Of a stretch of DNA of 55,999 bases, positions 52,545-55,999 are shown one piece after another; the stretch's first letter is position 1, and every line of letters begins with the position of its first letter. This stretch comes from Streptomyces bluensis. Its GTDB lineage: Bacteria > Actinomycetota > Actinomycetes > Streptomycetales > Streptomycetaceae. The stretch lies in contig NZ_BMVM01000034.1 of the NCBI RefSeq assembly GCF_014650715.1, positions 1 through 55,999 on the forward strand. Direction: 5' to 3'. The position numbers were made by a program, and so were the translations under genes. Below the pieces are notes generated by a model that ran no database searches, was not told the DNA's origin, and saw only the letters and a list, made by a program, of their open reading frames with translations.

Positions 52545-53380
52545 CCACTCCGCCCCCACCCCCGACGACCACCGCGCACACGAGTCCGAACACCGCCGCA
52601 CCCGCCCCCGGCTCCCGAAACTCGCGGAACTCGCTGAGCGCGATCAACTACTTCCGTACGACGGCGACGGCCACCCGCGTCCTGCGCCAACTGGCCCACG
52701 ACCCCCGCACCATCGCGCTGCTGCTCCTCATCCCGTGCGTGATGCTCTTCCTGCTCCGCTACGTGTTCGACGGCAGCCCGCGCACCTTCGACAGCATCGG
52801 CGCATCGCTGCTGGGCATCTTCCCCCTGATCACGATGTTCCTGGTCACGTCCATCGCCACCCTGCGCGAACGCACCTCCGGCACCCTCGAACGCCTCCTC
52901 ACCATGCCCCTCGGCAAGGCCGACCTCATCGCGGGCTACGCCCTGGCCTTCGGCACCCTGGCGATCATCCAGTCAGCCTTGGCCACCGGCCTGGCCGTCT
53001 GGTTCCTGGACCTGGACGTCACCGGCTCCCCCTGGCTCCTCCTCGTCGTCGCGGTCCTGGACGCCCTCCTCGGCACCGCCCTGGGCCTCTTCGTCTCGGC
53101 CTTCGCCGCCTCCGAGTTCCAGGCGGTCCAGTTCATGCCCGCCGTGATCTTCCCTCAACTCCTCCTCTGCGGCCTCTTCACCCCGCGCCCTGACATGCAC
53201 CCCGTCCTGGAAGCCATCTCCAACGCCCTTCCCATGTCCTACGCGGTCGACGGCATGAACGAGGTCCTCAAGCACACCGACGTGACTGCCAACTTCATCC
53301 GCGACGTCCTGATCGTGGCCGGCTGCGCCCTCCTGGTCTTGGGCCTGGGAGCCGCCACCCTGAGGCGCCGAACAACATGA
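52541..53380 (+). CDS. ABC-2 type transporter permease
   Basis: 279 residues. A Pro/Thr-rich cytoplasmic N-terminus, then six predicted membrane helices (TIALLLLIPCVMLFLLRYVF; ASLLGIFPLITMFLVTSIAT; ALAFGTLAIIQSALATGLAV; WLLLVVAVLDALLGTALGLFV; FMPAVIFPQLLLCGLF; VLIVAGCALLVLGLGAAT). The coupling-helix segment is RERTSGTLERLLTMPLGKADLIAGY, and the late-domain motif LPMSYAVDGMNEVL is typical of DrrB-like permeases. Forms a one-ATPase, one-permease exporter with the preceding gene. Confidence 0.93.
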   Translation: MTTPPPPPTTTAHTSPNTAAPAPGSRNSRNSLSAINYFRTTATATRVLRQLAHDPRTIALLLLIPCVMLFLLRYVFDGSPRTFDSIGASLLGIFPLITMFLVTSIATLRERTSGTLERLLTMPLGKADLIAGYALAFGTLAIIQSALATGLAVWFLDLDVTGSPWLLLVVAVLDALLGTALGLFVSAFAASEFQAVQFMPAVIFPQLLLCGLFTPRPDMHPVLEAISNALPMSYAVDGMNEVLKHTDVTANFIRDVLIVAGCALLVLGLGAATLRRRTT

Positions 53381-53624
53381 CTCGTGCCGCGCCCCCGTCC
53401 CCTACCCGTCCCGCCTGGGGGCTCCGCCCAAGGGGGCCGGGTCAAAGCCCCGAAGTCTGGGGCGGGGCGCGACCTCGAAGGGTGGCGGGCTGCGGCGGCG
53501 GGAGCCCAACCCCCTCCGGGCCACCCAGGCTCCACATCCCGCCCACCGGACAGTTCCCACCCAACCGGCACCCCCAGTGCGAGGATGACCCCAGGACGAC
53601 GCACCCCCGGAGGGCACCCGCACC

Positions 53625-54437
53625 ATGACCCAGAAAGTCGCAGTCCTCGGCACAGGAAAGATCGGCGAAGCCCTGCTCAGCGGCATGATCCGAGCAGGCT
53701 GGGCCCCGCAGGACCTCCTGGTCACCGCGCGCCGCCCCGAGCGAGCAGAAGAACTCCGCACCCGCTACGGAGTCACCCCGGTCACCAACCCCGAGGCCGC
53801 CAAGACCGCCGAAACCCTCATCCTCACGGTCAAGCCCCAGGACATGACCACCCTCCTCGACGAACTCGCCCCGCACATCCCCACCGACCGCCTGGTCATC
53901 AGCGGCGCAGCGGGTATCACCACCTCCCTCATCGAGGAGCACCTGGCCCAGGGCACCCCCGTCGTCCGCGTCATGACGAACACCCCCGCCCTCGTCGACG
54001 AGGCCATGTCCGTGATCTCCGCCGGCAGCCACGCCAGCCAGGCCGACCTCGCCCATGCCGAGGAAATCTTCGGCGCCGTCGGCAAGACACTCCGCGTACC
54101 CGAGACGCAGCAGGACGCCTGCACCGCCCTCTCCGGCTCGGGCCCGGCGTACTTCTTCTACCTGGTCGAAGCCATGACCGACGCGGGCATCCTGCTCGGC
54201 CTGCCCCGCGACAAGGCCCACGACCTCATCGTCCAGTCCGCCATCGGTGCCGCCACCATGCTCCGCGACAGCGGCGAACACCCCGTCAAACTCCGCGAGA
54301 ACGTCACCTCCCCCGCAGGCACCACGATCAACGCCATCCGCGAACTGGAGAACCACGGCGTACGAGCCGCTCTCATCGCCGCCCTCGAAGCGGCCCGCGA
54401 CCGCAGCCGCGAGCTCGCCTCCGGCAGCAACAGCTAG
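53625..54437 (+). CDS. proC: Pyrroline-5-carboxylate reductase ProC
   Basis: 270-residue NAD(P)H enzyme for the last step of proline synthesis. The N-terminal Rossmann fold has VAVLGTGKIGEALLSGMIRAGW. Then VKPQDMTTLLDELAPHI, VISGAAGITTSLIEEHL, VVRVMTNTPALVDEAMSVIS, and the signature ALSGSGPAYFFYLVEAMTDAGILLGLPRDKAHDLIVQSAIGAATML with SPAGTTINAIRELENHGVRAALIAAL. The 244-bp gap before it (53381-53624) holds GC-rich inverted repeats and no gene. Confidence 0.97.
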   Translation: MTQKVAVLGTGKIGEALLSGMIRAGWAPQDLLVTARRPERAEELRTRYGVTPVTNPEAAKTAETLILTVKPQDMTTLLDELAPHIPTDRLVISGAAGITTSLIEEHLAQGTPVVRVMTNTPALVDEAMSVISAGSHASQADLAHAEEIFGAVGKTLRVPETQQDACTALSGSGPAYFFYLVEAMTDAGILLGLPRDKAHDLIVQSAIGAATMLRDSGEHPVKLRENVTSPAGTTINAIRELENHGVRAALIAALEAARDRSRELASGSNS

Positions 54438-54495
54438 GAACCCCGGGCGGAGCGGGGCCCACCCCCTGCTCCACCCCTGCTCCATGCGCCGCTCC

Positions 54496-55494
54496 TTATA
54501 CAGGCGGCAGCAACCCGATCGCCCGATACGCCGCGTCCACCCTCGGCCGCGCCATCTCCCTGGCCCGCTCCGCGCCATTCCGCAGTACCCCCTCCACGTA
54601 CGCAGGATCCGCGCACAACTCCTTGTGCCTCTCCTGTACGGGCCTGAGAACCTCGACCACGGCCTCTGCGGTGTCCTTCTTCAAAGCGCCGTACGACTCG
54701 TATACACCGCTCAGGTCCTCGGGGTTCCCACCCTCACAGGCCGCGAGGATCTCCAGCAGATTCGTGACCCCCGGGCGCCCCTCCCGGTCGTAAGCGACCT
54801 CCCGACCGCTGTCGGTCACGGCCCGCATGACCTTCTTCCGCACGACGTCGGGCTCGTCCAGCAGATAGACGATCCCCGGCCCGACGTCCTCGCTCTTCCC
54901 CATCTTCGCCGTCGGCTCCTGCAGGTTCATGACCCGCGCCGCGACCTTCGGATGCGTCGCCCGGGGCACCACGAAGGTGTGCCCGTACCGCTGGTTGAAC
55001 CGCACCGCCAGATCCCGGGTCAGCTCCACGTGCTGCGCCTGATCGTCGCCCACCGGCACCTCGTCGGCCCCGTACGCAAGGATGTCGGCCGCCATCAGCA
55101 CGGGATACGTCAGCAACGACAGCCGCACACTCCCACCCCGCGCCCCCTCGCGCGCCGCCTTCTCCTTGTACTGGATCATGCGCCGCATCTCCCCATCAGT
55201 GGCGACGCATTCCAGCACGTACGACAACCGCGGATGCTCGTCCACATGACTCTGCACGAACACGGTGCACACCTCGGGATCGAGCCCGGACGCCAACAAC
55301 AGCGTCGCGGCCTGCCGACTGAGCCTGCGCACCCGCGCCGGATCATGGTCCACGGTCAGCGCGTGCAGATCGACGATGCAGAACAGCGCATCCGCCTGGT
55401 GCTGGTCGACCGCAGCCCACCGCCGCATGGCTCCCAGATAGTTCCCCAGCGTCAGATGCCCGGTCGGCTTCACCCCACTGAAGACCCGCGTCAT
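54496..55494 (-). CDS. trpS: Tryptophanyl-tRNA synthetase TrpS (auxiliary TrpRS1 type)
   Basis: 332-residue class I synthetase that charges tRNA-Trp. HIGH-type motif PTGHLTLGNYLGAM (about 9-22), QYKEKAA region MIQYKEKAAREG, LMAADILAYGADEVPVGDDQAQHVELTRDLA, and KMSKS variant AKMGKSED. The ATG at 55494 gives the normal length. In S. coelicolor the trpS copy with a Trp-rich leader peptide is the indolmycin-resistant auxiliary enzyme; the attenuator found upstream here indicates the same copy. It converges with proC across 58 bp. Confidence 0.95.
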   Translation of the reverse strand: MTRVFSGVKPTGHLTLGNYLGAMRRWAAVDQHQADALFCIVDLHALTVDHDPARVRRLSRQAATLLLASGLDPEVCTVFVQSHVDEHPRLSYVLECVATDGEMRRMIQYKEKAAREGARGGSVRLSLLTYPVLMAADILAYGADEVPVGDDQAQHVELTRDLAVRFNQRYGHTFVVPRATHPKVAARVMNLQEPTAKMGKSEDVGPGIVYLLDEPDVVRKKVMRAVTDSGREVAYDREGRPGVTNLLEILAACEGGNPEDLSGVYESYGALKKDTAEAVVEVLRPVQERHKELCADPAYVEGVLRNGAERAREMARPRVDAAYRAIGLLPPV

Positions 55495-55564
55495 CTCCCT
55501 CTCCACCTCTCCGGTCAGGACCGCCACTGCCCGCCGGCCGGGTCCTCCAGGAGGGAGAAACAAG

Positions 55565-55626
55565 AACGGCCGCCGAAGCGGCGGCCGTTGAGTGCATACG
55601 TGCGTACGGCCGCCGTCAGGCGGCCC
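55565..55626 (-). promoter_or_regulatory. trpS transcription attenuator
   Basis: On the transcribed strand, in order: arm 1 GGCCGCC (55625-55619, within the last codons of the leader peptide), arm 2 CGGCGGCCGT (55615-55606), arm 3 AACGGCCGCCG (55589-55579), loop CTT, arm 4 CGGCGGCCGTT (55575-55565), then TCTTGTTTC. Arms 3 and 4 form a perfect 11-bp terminator. Arms 2 and 3 can pair over 10 bp as antiterminator. Arms 1 and 2 pair over 7 bp. A ribosome stalled at the Trp codons covers arm 1, frees arm 2 and prevents termination. Confidence 0.92.
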
Positions 55627-55657
55627 ACCACAGTTGGGTGTACGTACGCGTAGTCAT
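55616..55657 (-). CDS. trpS leader peptide
   Basis: 13-codon ORF MTTRTYTQLWWAA with two adjacent Trp codons, 121 bp before trpS, ending inside the attenuator. Its ATG is 7 nt after a TAGTCT -10-like hexamer (minus strand, 55670-55665), so the mRNA is probably leaderless. Low charged tRNA-Trp, or inhibition of the main TrpRS, would stall the ribosome at WW and switch on trpS. Confidence 0.9.
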   Translation of the reverse strand: MTTRTYTQLWWAA

Positions 55658-55698
55658 GGAGGCCAGACTACGCCCCAGGAGTGGCCCCCGTGAGCGAG

Positions 55699-55999
55699 TT
55701 GACACGCCCTGACGCGGTACGTAGTGTTCTCCGGGTTGCCCGACGTGAGCGCCGACTCCGGTCGGTCCCCGGGCAGCCACTCCGCAGGTACCAACCGACA
55801 AACGGCGATCCGTCGTCGTGGCATTGTCATGCGTATTTACGGAATGAGGAATCCGCGTTCGAAAGGACGCAGCCCCCGATTAGCTCGGGAGCCGGGAATC
55901 CGCTAAAGTCTCACTCGTCGGAACGGCCCAGCGGCCGCGAAGACAAACTCCCGCCGACTGGGAATCAGGCCCGAAAGGATCTGATAGAGTCGGAAACAC
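55699..55999 (+). promoter_or_regulatory. Promoter and leader region of a ribosomal RNA operon
   Basis: A near-consensus promoter TTGACA (55699-55704), 17 bp, TAGTGT (55722-55727) opens the region. Further -10-like hexamers are TAAAGT (55904-55909) and TAGAGT (55985-55990), each preceded by a GGGAATC box (55894-55900 and 55960-55966), in line with the multiple rrn promoters of Streptomyces. The sequence from GCTAAAGTCTCACTCGTCGG to TGATAGAGTCGGAAACAC is typical of the rrn upstream region, as remembered. The 16S gene itself lies past the window end. No protein gene is seen in 55658-55999. Confidence 0.85.

Noticed and set aside
55724..55906. 60-codon open frame before the rrn region
   Set aside because: Lies inside the rrn promoter/leader, has no ribosome site and random composition.
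55860..55999. 16S rRNA gene start
   Set aside because: The sequence matches the upstream leader, not the mature 16S 5' end; the gene should begin beyond the window.

Overview
The window is chromosomal DNA from a Streptomyces or a very close relative. It is very GC-rich, uses GTG starts freely, and carries actinobacterial landmark genes in a familiar order: nadB-nadC-coaX, lsr2, clpC, the sigE-cseA-cseB-cseC envelope-stress operon, mutY, disA, radA, proC, trpS, and the upstream region of a ribosomal RNA operon. No tRNA gene, CRISPR array, insertion sequence or phage gene was found. Family calls come from reading the protein sequences, not from searches.

Left part (1-16.2 kb). It opens with a MidA-like methyltransferase (-), a DesK-type histidine kinase with a LuxR-type response regulator, a TmrB-like P-loop protein, an ArsR-family regulator (-) with a perfect inverted-repeat operator candidate, a small ORF and a threonine-aldolase-like enzyme (-). 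A five-gene coupled operon follows (Rossmann/DUF2520 protein, panC, nadB, nadC, coaX) that feeds CoA and NAD synthesis. Then come two small proteins of unknown function, a BlaI-type repressor, an ArgA-like acetyltransferase, the nucleoid protein gene lsr2 and an unknown gene facing it. clpC has a ClgR-box-like site upstream.

Accessory part (19.3-31.4 kb). Between clpC and a TetR/MFS efflux pair lies the most unusual region. Three paralogous NACHT-type STAND ATPases (bacterial NLR-like proteins) sit head to tail on the minus strand, with a DUF1016/YhcG-type PDDEXK nuclease gene between the second and third. The paralogs share the NTPase core. They differ in the N-terminal helical region (one has lost the first ~45 residues) and in the C-terminal leucine-rich region (one carries ~200 extra residues). 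The nuclease gene has an apparent +1 frameshift near its 5' end. This looks like a compact, diversifying defence locus. The TetR/MFS pair is separated by two near-identical operators facing each other.

Central part (31.4-45.6 kb). sigE-cseA-cseB-cseC (an ECF sigma factor, a lipoprotein and a two-component system) is followed by mutY, a secreted or membrane-anchored Ser/Gly-rich protein, radA-disA (DNA repair and c-di-AMP synthesis), a protein that joins a sigma-like N-terminus to a membrane anchor and a BACON domain, a cysteine-rich protein, a Ppx/GppA phosphatase, a sugar-phosphate isomerase-like protein and a TetR regulator.

Right part (45.6-56 kb). ilvD, a PQQ-repeat Ser/Thr kinase, an SH3-like small protein, a three-helix membrane protein, a decayed small gene, a leaderless ABC-2 exporter pair, proC and trpS. 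Upstream of trpS is a complete attenuator: a 13-residue leader peptide with tandem Trp codons, mutually exclusive hairpins and a terminator. It matches the regulation known for the auxiliary TrpRS of S. coelicolor. A divergent, near-consensus rrn promoter starts the leader of a ribosomal RNA operon whose 16S gene lies beyond the window.
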